Positions 44,197 to 52,494 of a stretch of 64,000 nucleotides of DNA are shown piece after piece. The notes beneath the pieces were generated by a model. That model did no database searches. It saw only the letters and a program-made list of their open reading frames with translations, and had not been told where the DNA came from. Each line of letters opens with the position of its first letter. The stretch's first letter is position 1. Both the position numbers and the translations under genes were made by a program. The stretch is from Christiangramia echinicola DSM 19838 (GTDB lineage Bacteria; Bacteroidota; Bacteroidia; Flavobacteriales; Flavobacteriaceae): assembly GCF_000423065.1 (NCBI RefSeq), contig NZ_AUHG01000010.1:744001-808000 (forward strand), given 5' to 3'.

Positions 44197-44284
44197 TTTT
44201 TCTGATAAATTTCAGTTCGATTTGATAATTGGAAAAGCGAAGACTAAAAATTCTAACCTTTTACTTTTGAAATCTAAAGTCAAG

Positions 44285-44758
44285 TTATTCGGCTTTCACA
44301 ACTACCGGCATTTTGAATACGGTAGAAACCGGGATTCCGCGTTTGCTGGCGGGATAGATCTTAGGTAACGAATCTATGCTTTGTCTGAGCCACTGCTCAA
44401 TTTCAGGTAATTGATTAGTTACGGTGGTATCTACCTTCACAGAATCTATTTGAGGTCTACCATCTTTGGTGATCTCTAAATAAATAAAAAGAGTGTCGTT
44501 AATACTCTCTGTAACTACCGGCTGCTGACTAGCCAAAAAAGAATAAATAGTGGTTGCAACCTGTCGCTCAAAACAATTCTTTGCCGCAGCAAGATCTGTC
44601 TTATCCTGGCAGTGTTCAAATGCCGGATACTCGTCAACTTCTTTCCAGTTTAGAAAACGGGATTCCTGCTCCAGAACCTCTTCAGAAGAGATCTTTTTAG
44701 TCTCAAAATTGCAGGAAGTTAGCATTAAAGTAAATACAAAAAGTAAAACTTTTTTCAT
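44285..44758 (-). CDS. lipoprotein with TonB C-terminal-like domain
   Basis: A 157-residue lipoprotein. ATG 44758 opens the signal KKVLLFVFTLMLTSC (Cys17), so the longer frame is rejected. PAFEHCQDKTDLAAAKNCF and the C-terminal VSTVFKMPVVV strand correspond in order to PAYPGCE....C and V.YSLPIVF in the two TonB-C proteins of the same operon. It is the last gene of the BlaI/M56 operon, with a 77-base gap to the gene before it. The role is unclear but is probably tied to the operon's envelope system. Confidence 0.65.
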   Translation of the reverse strand: MKKVLLFVFTLMLTSCNFETKKISSEEVLEQESRFLNWKEVDEYPAFEHCQDKTDLAAAKNCFERQVATTIYSFLASQQPVVTESINDTLFIYLEITKDGRPQIDSVKVDTTVTNQLPEIEQWLRQSIDSLPKIYPASKRGIPVSTVFKMPVVVKAE

Positions 44759-44835
44759 TGGCAATCCACTTTCGGATTCCAAAAATAGTGAAATATAGCA
44801 GGTTAGGAAAAATTGATTCGATTAAAAATCGAACT

Positions 44836-45240
44836 TCAGTTATCAATAGCCTTTAGATCCAGTTTTTGAATATTATTCTGCCAGGTAGATTCATTAACAT
44901 CCAGCTCCTGGGTGTCCAGTAAATAGCGTTCAGTTTTAGTTGTTGAAGGGTGGAATGCCTTTATAAGTTGGTTGTTCACATTCATAATAACCCCAAGATT
45001 CAGTTTCCTGTCTGCATAGATCCTGTATAAAACCTGATCATCGTAAAAGGCATTGTTCTTAAAAGCATGATCGCTCATCTCCTTTTCAATATTATCGTTT
45101 TCGATAAGCTTATCTTCAAGATATATTTGCATATCGCTATTAATATAAACGTCTACTGTAAAGATTTCCTCTGAATTTTGAGCGTTAATGCTATTAATTA
45201 CGAAAAAAACCAGGAAAGGGATAATGTGTTTCTTTAGCAT
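44836..45240 (-). CDS. exported protein of unknown function
   Basis: A 134-residue protein with a signal peptide (1-20, ending NSINAQ). The body is acidic and rich in Asp, Asn and Glu, with alternating strands (VDVYINSDMQIYLED, VLYRIYADRKLNLGVIM). I do not recognise a family; one ExbD-like pattern of short strands could be considered but is not convincing. It lies 6 bases after the TPR gene in the operon. Confidence 0.6.
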   Translation of the reverse strand: MLKKHIIPFLVFFVINSINAQNSEEIFTVDVYINSDMQIYLEDKLIENDNIEKEMSDHAFKNNAFYDDQVLYRIYADRKLNLGVIMNVNNQLIKAFHPSTTKTERYLLDTQELDVNESTWQNNIQKLDLKAIDN

Positions 45241-45246
45241 ATTTTT

Positions 45247-46392
45247 CTATTCTGAAAGGTGGATCTCTTTTTTAATTTCACTTATGCGATATTCGGCAAT
45301 TGAGATCATATCTTTTCGTCCCTGATCCTTATTTTTTTGAAGAAACTCTTCATACAGCTTAAGAACAGCCTTTTTATCATCGAAATGTGCATCAGCGGCA
45401 AGAGCTAATTCAATTTGGGCTCTTTCATTATCTGGGTTTTCTTTTAGCGCTTTCTGAAAACTTATATAGGCACTGCGGTAATCTTCCTGCCGTTTATAGG
45501 TTAGCCCCAGGTTGATATATTCAGAATCTACCGGTTGGTTATTTATAAACAAGGCCTTCATAAAATGCTCCTGGGCTTTTTCAACTTCATCCTTTTTAAG
45601 ATAAATTGCTCCCAGATTGGAATGAACAGCGGCATTCATATCATTGATTTCAAGCATCTTCTTATAAGTCTCTATAGCTTTTTCATTCTGGCCCGATACA
45701 CGATAAGCTTTGGCTAATTTTTCAAGTATAAACTCTGAACCTTCTCCAAGTGCAATTAGTTTCTCATAAGGTTCAATAGCTTTTTCAAACTGGAGAGATC
45801 TTGAGTAAGACTGGCCAAGTATAGACAATAAGGAAGCATTGTTAGGCCTTTCTTTTAAGCCTGAATTACAAAAGGAAATAGCGTTATAGGACTTGCCATT
45901 TTTAAGGTAATACTTGGCGGCTTTATAAGAAGCACCCTGATGAGTAAAATCTTTACTGAGAGTTTTGAAAAAATATTTGATTGCCGTACTGTCTTTTTTC
46001 TTCTCTTTTACAAGTCCTAACCTAAAGACAAAACCAGCATTATCTGGATAACTTTCAGAAAGACTGGTAAAGACACTGTCTGCCAGATCAATTTTGCCAG
46101 ACTCAAGTAATAATTCTCCATAATCCTGAGCCGTAAGTACTCGTCCCGGAGCCTTTTCAAGAGCCGTTCTGTAATTCTCCAAAGCTTCCTCGGTCTTTCC
46201 TTCCACCTGCTGAAATTTAGCCAGTTTCAGGTAAATATTATCCGATTTCGGACTCACCTTTCTCAAAAGATCTATAGCATCCTTATGTTTCCCCACCGCA
46301 GCCAGACTATCGGCTATTTTTATTGGTTTTTCCTGGGCTATGACAGAAAGGGAAAAGGCTAAAACGGTTATAATGGTAATTTTAAATCGCAC
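45247..46392 (-). CDS. exported TPR repeat protein
   Basis: A 381-residue protein with a signal peptide (1-19, ending SVIAQ) and about nine consecutive TPRs (for example KYYLKNGKSYNAISFCNSG and QEHFMKALFINNQPVDSEY). The periplasmic location suggests that it scaffolds proteins near the inner or outer membrane. In the operon it stands between the TonB-C gene (14 bases upstream) and a small exported protein. Confidence 0.8.
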   Translation of the reverse strand: MRFKITIITVLAFSLSVIAQEKPIKIADSLAAVGKHKDAIDLLRKVSPKSDNIYLKLAKFQQVEGKTEEALENYRTALEKAPGRVLTAQDYGELLLESGKIDLADSVFTSLSESYPDNAGFVFRLGLVKEKKKDSTAIKYFFKTLSKDFTHQGASYKAAKYYLKNGKSYNAISFCNSGLKERPNNASLLSILGQSYSRSLQFEKAIEPYEKLIALGEGSEFILEKLAKAYRVSGQNEKAIETYKKMLEINDMNAAVHSNLGAIYLKKDEVEKAQEHFMKALFINNQPVDSEYINLGLTYKRQEDYRSAYISFQKALKENPDNERAQIELALAADAHFDDKKAVLKLYEEFLQKNKDQGRKDMISIAEYRISEIKKEIHLSE

Positions 46393-46406
46393 TAATTATA
46401 TTGATT

Positions 46407-46880
46407 TTAATTGTCTTTCTTCTTCTCTTTTTCAGGCATGGCAAATACGATTGGTAAAGAATACATGATTCCTACATCTTTATCTTTCATCTTTCCGGGT
46501 TGCATTTGTGGAAGGCTGGAAACTACACGATTTGCCTCATTTTGAAGAGCCTCCCGTATTTCGGCATTATCGGCTAAAGAGCGAGATCGTACCTCTGTGA
46601 TCTCGCCATCTTCAGCTATTTTAAATTGAACTTCTATCCTGGTTTGTCCCTGAATATTTAGGTCTTTACCTACAGAAGTATTGAAATTGGTATTCACATG
46701 ATTGGTGATCTTTTGGACAGTGCAATCCTTTAATTGATCCTTATCGAGATCTTCACAACCCGGATAAGCCGGAGCCTGGTCTGCCACGGCAAATGGATAT
46801 GCCTTTTCCTGGCTAAATCCTGTGATTGAGAGCAATGAAAATAAGAATGTTAGGCTATAAAATTTTAAATTTTTTTTCAT
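46407..46880 (-). CDS. TonB C-terminal domain protein
   Basis: A 157-residue exported protein with a signal peptide (about 1-23). Its body is one TonB C-terminal domain: PAYPGCEDL....C, then TSVGKDLNIQGQTRIEVQF and RVVSSLPQMQPGKMK, ending MYSLPIVF. This domain is closely related to the C-terminus of the M56 protein encoded just upstream, which suggests a domain duplication. It has no transmembrane TonB anchor or proline-rich region, so it cannot be a standard energy transducer. Confidence 0.8.
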   Translation of the reverse strand: MKKNLKFYSLTFLFSLLSITGFSQEKAYPFAVADQAPAYPGCEDLDKDQLKDCTVQKITNHVNTNFNTSVGKDLNIQGQTRIEVQFKIAEDGEITEVRSRSLADNAEIREALQNEANRVVSSLPQMQPGKMKDKDVGIMYSLPIVFAMPEKEKKKDN

Positions 46881-46898
46881 GATATAATTATCAATAGA

Positions 46899-48470
46899 TT
46901 AATCTGCGACTTTAAAGGCTATAGGTAAAGAATACATAACGCTTACCGGTTTGCCATTCTGTTCACCTGGTTGCATTTGTGGAATACTAGCGACAACCCT
47001 TTTTGCTTCCTCTTCCAGTTCTGGTTTTGCAGCTCTGGCTTTAATATCCTGAATATGACCTGTTTCATCAATCCTGAATTGTACTATTACACGATTTAAA
47101 CCAGTAAGGCCGAGTTTTTTTCCAAGTGAGGTATCAAAATTTTTAGATACAAATTCTGATATCTTTCCAGAAGTGCAATTTTTACGAACATCATGCTCCC
47201 ATTCTTCGCAACCCTGAAATGCTGGAACTCGGTCTATCAAAGCAAAAGGCACTTTAGATTTATTATCATACATACTATTATCAGGTTTTGCTATATTTTG
47301 AGCCTTATCTTTTTCCGGAGAATAAAGATTCATGTACATAGTATATTCGCGTCCATCTTTTTTTGATACCTCCATTTTTTCATATCCTTCCGGAATTTTT
47401 TCTGACCTTAATTGAACCGAATATCTTATTTTATCAGCATTGTAATCTATAGTGGCTAAGGCTACATAATCTGGATGATTGAAAAGGAATTCTTCGTATT
47501 TATTGTGGATTTTTTGTTTTTCAGCAGTCATACCTTCAGTCTTGTCCAGCGTGTAGCTGTATTGAGATACTGAAGAATCTATTTCATCTTCTTTTAGTTC
47601 TTCAGAACAGGATACATAAGTCAACATCGCCAGCATTAATGGAATTACCAGTAAAAACTTGAATTTTGAAAGTTTTGATGATTTGTTTTTTTGTAACATG
47701 ATGATTCGTTTTTTGATTAATGAATGATTAAAAAATTGATTGGTGAATGAAATATCTTTCGTGTTGAAAGCTGTGTTAAGCAGCTGTTCAAAATAGGTTT
47801 TCCTTGAAATGGTTTTCACTACTTCATTGTCGGCAATATATTCGTGTACGCCGGCAATCCTTGACTGGAAAATGTAGATCAATGGATTGAACCAGAATAT
47901 GATCTTTAGGAATTCAAAAAATACCAGATCATAAGTATGCTTTTGTTTTACATGAACTATTTCATGGGATAAGATCTGCTGCTTTTCATCCGCACTCAGG
48001 TCGTTCCCCAGGTATATAGTATTAAAGAAAGTATAAGCGATCTTGGAGTTTGGCACCCTGATGATCTTTAATTCTCTATCAAATTCAGTAATTCCGGAAC
48101 TTGAAAGTTTTTTAAGATGAAAATATTTATAGGTAAAAAGAATCAATGAAATTAATGCTCCACTCAAGTAAGTGATCAGCCACCAATTGGGCTCCCATCC
48201 GCCTTCGGCATTAATAATTACCAGGGGCAGATTTTGTACATAAAGGTCTGGTTCTTTAGTTAAGGCTGCTGGTATGATCATCCTTGCGTTTTCTGGAACT
48301 GCTGAAACCAGAAATTCAAGCCTCAGCCAGGGAATCAAAAACGCCAGGATTGGTGTGGCTAGTAGATATAGCCGATTATAGTTAAAAAAAGTCTCTTTCT
48401 TCAGGAAAAGGTCATAAACCAGCAAGAATAAGAGCTGGAAGAATAATACCTGTAAAATATAATGTATCAT
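46899..48470 (-). CDS. M56 (BlaR1-like) metallopeptidase fused to a TonB C-terminal domain
   Basis: A 523-residue membrane protein. Four hydrophobic helices (about 2-20, 35-52, 98-117, 185-202) and a fifth (about 272-287) frame an M56 peptidase domain with HEIVH (His169-Glu170, His173). After the last helix a linker of about 120 residues leads to a TonB-C domain (about 415-523) with PAFQGCEE, TSLGKKLGL and VMYSLPIAF. BlaR1-type proteins sense a signal and cleave their partner repressor, here BlaI-like, whose gene overlaps by 4 bases. Confidence 0.88.
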   Translation of the reverse strand: MIHYILQVLFFQLLFLLVYDLFLKKETFFNYNRLYLLATPILAFLIPWLRLEFLVSAVPENARMIIPAALTKEPDLYVQNLPLVIINAEGGWEPNWWLITYLSGALISLILFTYKYFHLKKLSSSGITEFDRELKIIRVPNSKIAYTFFNTIYLGNDLSADEKQQILSHEIVHVKQKHTYDLVFFEFLKIIFWFNPLIYIFQSRIAGVHEYIADNEVVKTISRKTYFEQLLNTAFNTKDISFTNQFFNHSLIKKRIIMLQKNKSSKLSKFKFLLVIPLMLAMLTYVSCSEELKEDEIDSSVSQYSYTLDKTEGMTAEKQKIHNKYEEFLFNHPDYVALATIDYNADKIRYSVQLRSEKIPEGYEKMEVSKKDGREYTMYMNLYSPEKDKAQNIAKPDNSMYDNKSKVPFALIDRVPAFQGCEEWEHDVRKNCTSGKISEFVSKNFDTSLGKKLGLTGLNRVIVQFRIDETGHIQDIKARAAKPELEEEAKRVVASIPQMQPGEQNGKPVSVMYSLPIAFKVAD

Positions 48471-48832
48471 GACTTCTCATTTTTATTAATCTCCTTCATA
48501 ATGCTTTCGAGTTCATCAGAGCTCATATCATTCTTTTTGATAAAAAATGAAACCATACTTTGAAAAGAACCATTGAAGTAATTATTCATCAATTGTTTCA
48601 TGCTCTGGTTACTGTAAGTCTCCTTTTCCAGAACCGGGAAATAGTTATAACCCTTTCCTTTTTGCTTATGATCTACAAAACCTTTTGATTCCAGTATCCT
48701 TACAATCGTAGAAACAGTATTGTAGGCAGGTTTTGGATTGGGCATAGAATCAATAATGCTGGCCACATTAGCCTGCTTTAGTTCCCATAAGATTTGCATT
48801 ATCTCTTCTTCAGCTTTGGTTAATTGTTTCAT
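48467..48832 (-). CDS. BlaI/MecI family transcriptional repressor
   Basis: A 121-residue winged-helix repressor. It starts MKQLTKAEEEIMQILWELKQA and continues with PKPAYNTVSTIVRILESKGFVDHKQKGKGYNYFPV, the recognition helix and wing of BlaI/MecI/CopY proteins. It is cleaved by M56 sensors in known systems. It overlaps the M56 gene by 4 bases and is first in the operon. The palindromes at 48860-48895 are its likely operator. Confidence 0.92.
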   Translation of the reverse strand: MKQLTKAEEEIMQILWELKQANVASIIDSMPNPKPAYNTVSTIVRILESKGFVDHKQKGKGYNYFPVLEKETYSNQSMKQLMNNYFNGSFQSMVSFFIKKNDMSSDELESIMKEINKNEKS

Positions 48833-48859
48833 TTTAAAGGAGTTTGTTTCTGCTAATAT

Positions 48860-48895
48860 AAACTAAATATTTAGTTTAAACTAATAAGTTAGTTT
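48860..48895. promoter_or_regulatory. double palindrome operator upstream of blaI-like gene
   Basis: Two abutting 18-bp inverted repeats: AAACTAAATATTTAGTTT (48860-48877) is perfect, and AAACTAATAAGTTAGTTT (48878-48895) has AAACTAA/TTAGTTT arms. They lie 28 bases upstream of the repressor start. Two dyads in tandem match the way BlaI/MecI dimers bind. The position between divergent genes would also allow control of the DUF456 gene. Confidence 0.75.
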
Positions 48896-48940
48896 AAAAT
48901 TGAAATTAAGTTGATTATATTCGCTTTATAAAGTAGAGAA

Positions 48941-49438
48941 ATGGAGATAATTTTATTGATCGTTGCAAGTATATTCATGATCCTTGGAATACTTGGAAGC
49001 TTCCTGCCCGTATTGCCTGGAGTGCCTTTAAGCTGGATAGGTTTATTAATCTTTTACCTTATTCCCGGTGTTGGAATAAACTACCTGTTTCTAGGGATCA
49101 CCCTGGCCGTGGCTATTTTGTTCTATGTGCTGAATCTTATAATTCCGGCCATGGGAACAAAAAAGTTTGGTGGGAGCAGGAAGGGTATGATTGGGGCTAC
49201 TATTGGACTAATTGTTGGAATCTTTGCTCCAATTCCTTTTGCGATTCTAATTTTTCCGTTTGTAGGTGCCTTTGTTGGAGAAATTTTAAATAAAAGTGAC
49301 TCTAAAACTGCTGGAAAGGCTGCCTTTGGATCTTTTGTTGGGCTCCTGGCTTCGAGTTTTATGGAGTTTATCGTGACTTTTGCCTTTTTGATCCTTTTTC
49401 TATACCAATTCTGGAATTATAAAGAATTTATCTTCTAA
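48941..49438 (+). CDS. DUF456 domain-containing membrane protein
   Basis: A 165-residue protein made largely of glycine-rich helices, in the order MILGILGSFLPVLPGVPLSWIGLL, IPAMGTKKFGGSRKGMIGATIGLIVGIF and FPFVGAFVGEIL, which is the DUF456 pattern. Function unknown; it is an inner-membrane protein. A TATATTCG box at 48917-48924 could be its -7 promoter. It is divergent from the BlaI/M56 operon. Confidence 0.85.
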   Translation: MEIILLIVASIFMILGILGSFLPVLPGVPLSWIGLLIFYLIPGVGINYLFLGITLAVAILFYVLNLIIPAMGTKKFGGSRKGMIGATIGLIVGIFAPIPFAILIFPFVGAFVGEILNKSDSKTAGKAAFGSFVGLLASSFMEFIVTFAFLILFLYQFWNYKEFIF

Positions 49439-49471
49439 ATAGGCTCATTTTCAGAAACCTTTAAATAAGCT

Positions 49472-49479
49472 TACTTTTG
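49472..49479 (+). promoter_or_regulatory. -7 promoter box
   Basis: TACTTTTG matches TAnnTTTG exactly, 15 bases before the chosen ATG of the flavoprotein gene. It overlaps an upstream TTG start candidate, which argues for the ATG. Confidence 0.4.
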
Positions 49480-49494
49480 CACAAAAAAGGAGTA

Positions 49495-50538
49495 ATGCTT
49501 GATTTTATTGTAGTTGGAGCTGCCCAGGCTGGATTGGCCATGGCTTATTATCTACGGAAGCAGGGAAAGAATTTTCTTGTGGTAGATAAAGAGGCTGAGA
49601 TTGGCGCTTCCTGGCTCAATCGATGGGATTCACTTACATTATTTACGCCCTCTGAATTTAATAATATGCCCGGAATGGAATTTCCCGCGCAAAATGGCCA
49701 TTATCCTACCAAAACTGAAGTAGCTAATTACTTTAAAGAATACGCTGAAAAATTTGATTTTCCGGTTCAGTTAAATACCCTGGTGGAAAATATCTCACAT
49801 CATGATGATCATTTTATTTTAAAAAGTTCTGAAGGAGAAATGAAAGCGAGAAATATTGTCATCGCTACAGGGCCTTTTCATATACCATATACTCCGCCAT
49901 TTTCAAAGAAAATTGATAAGGATATATTCCAGATACATAGTAATTACTACAAAAATCCAGGTCAGCTTCAGGATGGAGGGACTATGGTTGTTGGTGCCGG
50001 GGACAGCGGATTCCAGATCCTTGATGAGGTTTCAGAAGAGAATGGCCGGAAAGTCTATTTTTCTGGTACAACAGAGGTGAAAGTGCTTCCGCAGGAAATA
50101 TTAGGGAAGACTTTATGGTGGTGGTTCACGAAATCCGGCTTTTTAAGTTTCAGCAGGGATACCTGGTTGGGGCAAAAAATATCACAATCCAGACAGCCTG
50201 TGATTGGAACTCCGGTCAAAGAAATTCTGGAAAGAGACAATGTAGAACCGGTAGGGAAAACCAAAAATGCTGAGGGTGAACTTGTGCTTACCGAAAAGAA
50301 AAAGATCACAGATCTTAAAAATATTATCTGGGCTACAGGTTACCGGCCAAATTTTGGTTGGATAGAAGGACTGGAACTAACCAAAGAAGGATATCCAGAG
50401 CATTACCGTGGGGTTAGCAATATCGAAGGGTTGTATTTTATTGGGTTGCCATGGTTGCATACCAGGGGGTCTGCGACTTTAGGGGGCATTAAAAAAGACG
50501 CGAAATATTTATCAGATCATATAGAAAAGAAGGATTAA
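49495..50538 (+). CDS. flavin-containing monooxygenase-like oxidoreductase
   Basis: A 347-residue flavoprotein. The FAD-binding GAAQAGLAMAYYL (about 8-20) is a variant of GxGxxG, the NADPH-binding VVGAGDSG occurs at about 165-172, and ATGYRPNFGW closes the fold near the C-terminus. It lacks a signal peptide. Family members oxidise soft nucleophiles such as sulfur or amines, or aromatic ketones; the substrate is unknown. It is separated by 2 bases from the TatD gene, so both are co-transcribed. Confidence 0.82.
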   Translation: MLDFIVVGAAQAGLAMAYYLRKQGKNFLVVDKEAEIGASWLNRWDSLTLFTPSEFNNMPGMEFPAQNGHYPTKTEVANYFKEYAEKFDFPVQLNTLVENISHHDDHFILKSSEGEMKARNIVIATGPFHIPYTPPFSKKIDKDIFQIHSNYYKNPGQLQDGGTMVVGAGDSGFQILDEVSEENGRKVYFSGTTEVKVLPQEILGKTLWWWFTKSGFLSFSRDTWLGQKISQSRQPVIGTPVKEILERDNVEPVGKTKNAEGELVLTEKKKITDLKNIIWATGYRPNFGWIEGLELTKEGYPEHYRGVSNIEGLYFIGLPWLHTRGSATLGGIKKDAKYLSDHIEKKD

Positions 50539-50540
50539 GT

Positions 50541-51308
50541 ATGATAATAACAGATACTCACACACATTTATATAGTGATGCTTTTGATGAAGACAGGAAA
50601 ACCGTAATACAAACTGCAATTGATAATAATATTCAACGGTTCTTTATTCCGGCTATAGATTCTGAAACAACTCAGAGCATGTATGACCTGGAAAAAGCTT
50701 TTCCTGATAATGTCTTTTTAATGATGGGGCTACATCCTACTCATGTCAAGGAAAATTTTGAAGAGGAGCTTAAGCATGTAGAAGAGGAGCTTGATAAGAG
50801 AAAGTTTTATGCCGTTGGGGAGATAGGAATAGATCTATACTGGGATAAATCTACATTAGGGATACAGAAACAGGCATTTAAAAGGCAGATTGAGTTTGCT
50901 AAAGATCGGGAGTTGCCTATAGTCATACATTGCCGGGATGCTTTTGAGGAAATTTTTGAAGTTCTGGAGGAGGTGAAAGATGATAAGTTATTTGGGATAT
51001 TTCATTGTTTCACCGGGAATCTGGAGCAGGCCAGGCAAGCTTTGTCTTATAATATGAAGTTAGGAATTGGTGGTGTGGTTACCTTTAAAAATGGTGGAGT
51101 AGATAAGTTTATCAATCAAATTCCACTCGATGAGATCGTTCTGGAAACAGATTCTCCATATCTCGCTCCTGCTCCATATCGTGGAAAAAGGAATGACCCT
51201 GTTTATATACTCAAAGTTGCAGAAAAGCTTGCGACTTTATATGATTTACCGATTGAAGAAGTGGCAGAGATCACTACAAAAAACTCCAAGGAAGTTTTCG
51301 GAATTTAA
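50541..51308 (+). CDS. TatD family hydrolase
   Basis: A 255-residue metal-dependent nuclease/hydrolase. The TIM-barrel ligands are in order: DTHTHLYSDAFD (two His), GEIGIDLYWD (Glu), VIHCRDAF (His), HCFTGN (His) and LETDSPYLAP (Asp). TatD proteins are DNases with 3'-5' exonuclease activity, perhaps for DNA repair. It lies between the flavoprotein and acyltransferase genes in one run of plus-strand genes. Confidence 0.92.
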   Translation: MIITDTHTHLYSDAFDEDRKTVIQTAIDNNIQRFFIPAIDSETTQSMYDLEKAFPDNVFLMMGLHPTHVKENFEEELKHVEEELDKRKFYAVGEIGIDLYWDKSTLGIQKQAFKRQIEFAKDRELPIVIHCRDAFEEIFEVLEEVKDDKLFGIFHCFTGNLEQARQALSYNMKLGIGGVVTFKNGGVDKFINQIPLDEIVLETDSPYLAPAPYRGKRNDPVYILKVAEKLATLYDLPIEEVAEITTKNSKEVFGI

Positions 51309-51357
51309 AGCTGTTAAAGAGAATTTTTGTTCATTTGTCAAAATAATTTGAATATAG

Positions 51358-52494
51358 GTGCAGAATTTTGATGATATAAGGTTTTATAAGGATGAAGAGG
51401 TGAATGATGCCTTGCGTGAGTACGTTAAACATCCCATGGTGAAAGCATTGCTTCAATTCACCTTTCCAGAAATGAAATCCAGCGATATTCAGGCAATTTT
51501 AGGGGAATGCCATTCCATTGCAGATTTCCAGAGTAAGGTGATCTATTTAAGTGTAGAGAAGGTGCTTGAAAAAACCAGTGAAGGATTAAGCGATAATGGT
51601 TTTGAGGAATTAGATTCGAAAGAATCCTATTTTTATATTTCGAATCACAGGGATATTATACTTGATACTTCCCTTATCAATTATACGCTACATGATCATG
51701 ATTTAATCATGACGGCATCGGCCATTGGTGATAATCTTGTGCAAAAGCCATTTTTAATGGCTTTGTCTAAATTAAACCGGAATTTCCTGGTTCAGAGAAA
51801 TCAAAGCCCCCGGGAAATGCTGAAAAGTTCAATGAAACTTTCAGAATATATAAAACATTTACTTTTTAATGAAGATCGTTCAGTTTGGATGGCTCAGCGA
51901 GAAGGTAGAACCAAAGACGGGAACGATTTCACACAGCAAGGTGTGCTCAAAATGGTAGGAATGGCTAAAGGAAATATAGATATCCTTGATTATTTCACCA
52001 ATTTGAAGATCGTACCTGTCGCTATGTCTTATGAATTCGATCCTACAGACATGTTGAAGATGCCTGAAGTTCTGGCAAAAAGAATGAAGGAGGAGTATAA
52101 GAAGTCGGCAAACGAGGACTTTAATAGCATCATGCAGGGAGCGATGGGGCAGAAGGGGAGAATCCAGATAAGTGCCGGCAAGATGCTTACCAAAGAAGAT
52201 TTCGACCCTATTAGAGAAAAAGAACTTTCTATAAACGACCAGTTGAAGGAGGTTTCCATTTTAATAGATAATGCTATATATCGTAATTATAAATTATGGC
52301 CGGCAAATTATATCGCCTATGATCTTCTGAAGAATGAAAACAGATTTGAAGATAAGTATACCGAAAAAGAGAAAAGACAATTTGATCGACGCATTACCAG
52401 AAGGGTAGATGTAAAGAATCCACTCGCATTAAATAGTTATTTATTGATGTATGCGAATCCAGTGATTAATAAAATGTCTTTAAATGAAGAATAA
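51358..52494 (+). CDS. PlsC-like acyltransferase
   Basis: A 378-residue glycerol-3-phosphate/1-acylglycerol-3-phosphate acyltransferase-like protein from a GTG start. The first acyltransferase block is NHRDIILD, in which the acidic residue after His is one residue further away than in classic HX4D; REGRTKDGNDF is the third block. It would add acyl chains to phospholipid precursors on the inner membrane. There is no strong membrane helix. Its end overlaps the asparaginase start by 11 bases, so the two are translationally coupled. Confidence 0.78.
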   Translation: MQNFDDIRFYKDEEVNDALREYVKHPMVKALLQFTFPEMKSSDIQAILGECHSIADFQSKVIYLSVEKVLEKTSEGLSDNGFEELDSKESYFYISNHRDIILDTSLINYTLHDHDLIMTASAIGDNLVQKPFLMALSKLNRNFLVQRNQSPREMLKSSMKLSEYIKHLLFNEDRSVWMAQREGRTKDGNDFTQQGVLKMVGMAKGNIDILDYFTNLKIVPVAMSYEFDPTDMLKMPEVLAKRMKEEYKKSANEDFNSIMQGAMGQKGRIQISAGKMLTKEDFDPIREKELSINDQLKEVSILIDNAIYRNYKLWPANYIAYDLLKNENRFEDKYTEKEKRQFDRRITRRVDVKNPLALNSYLLMYANPVINKMSLNEE

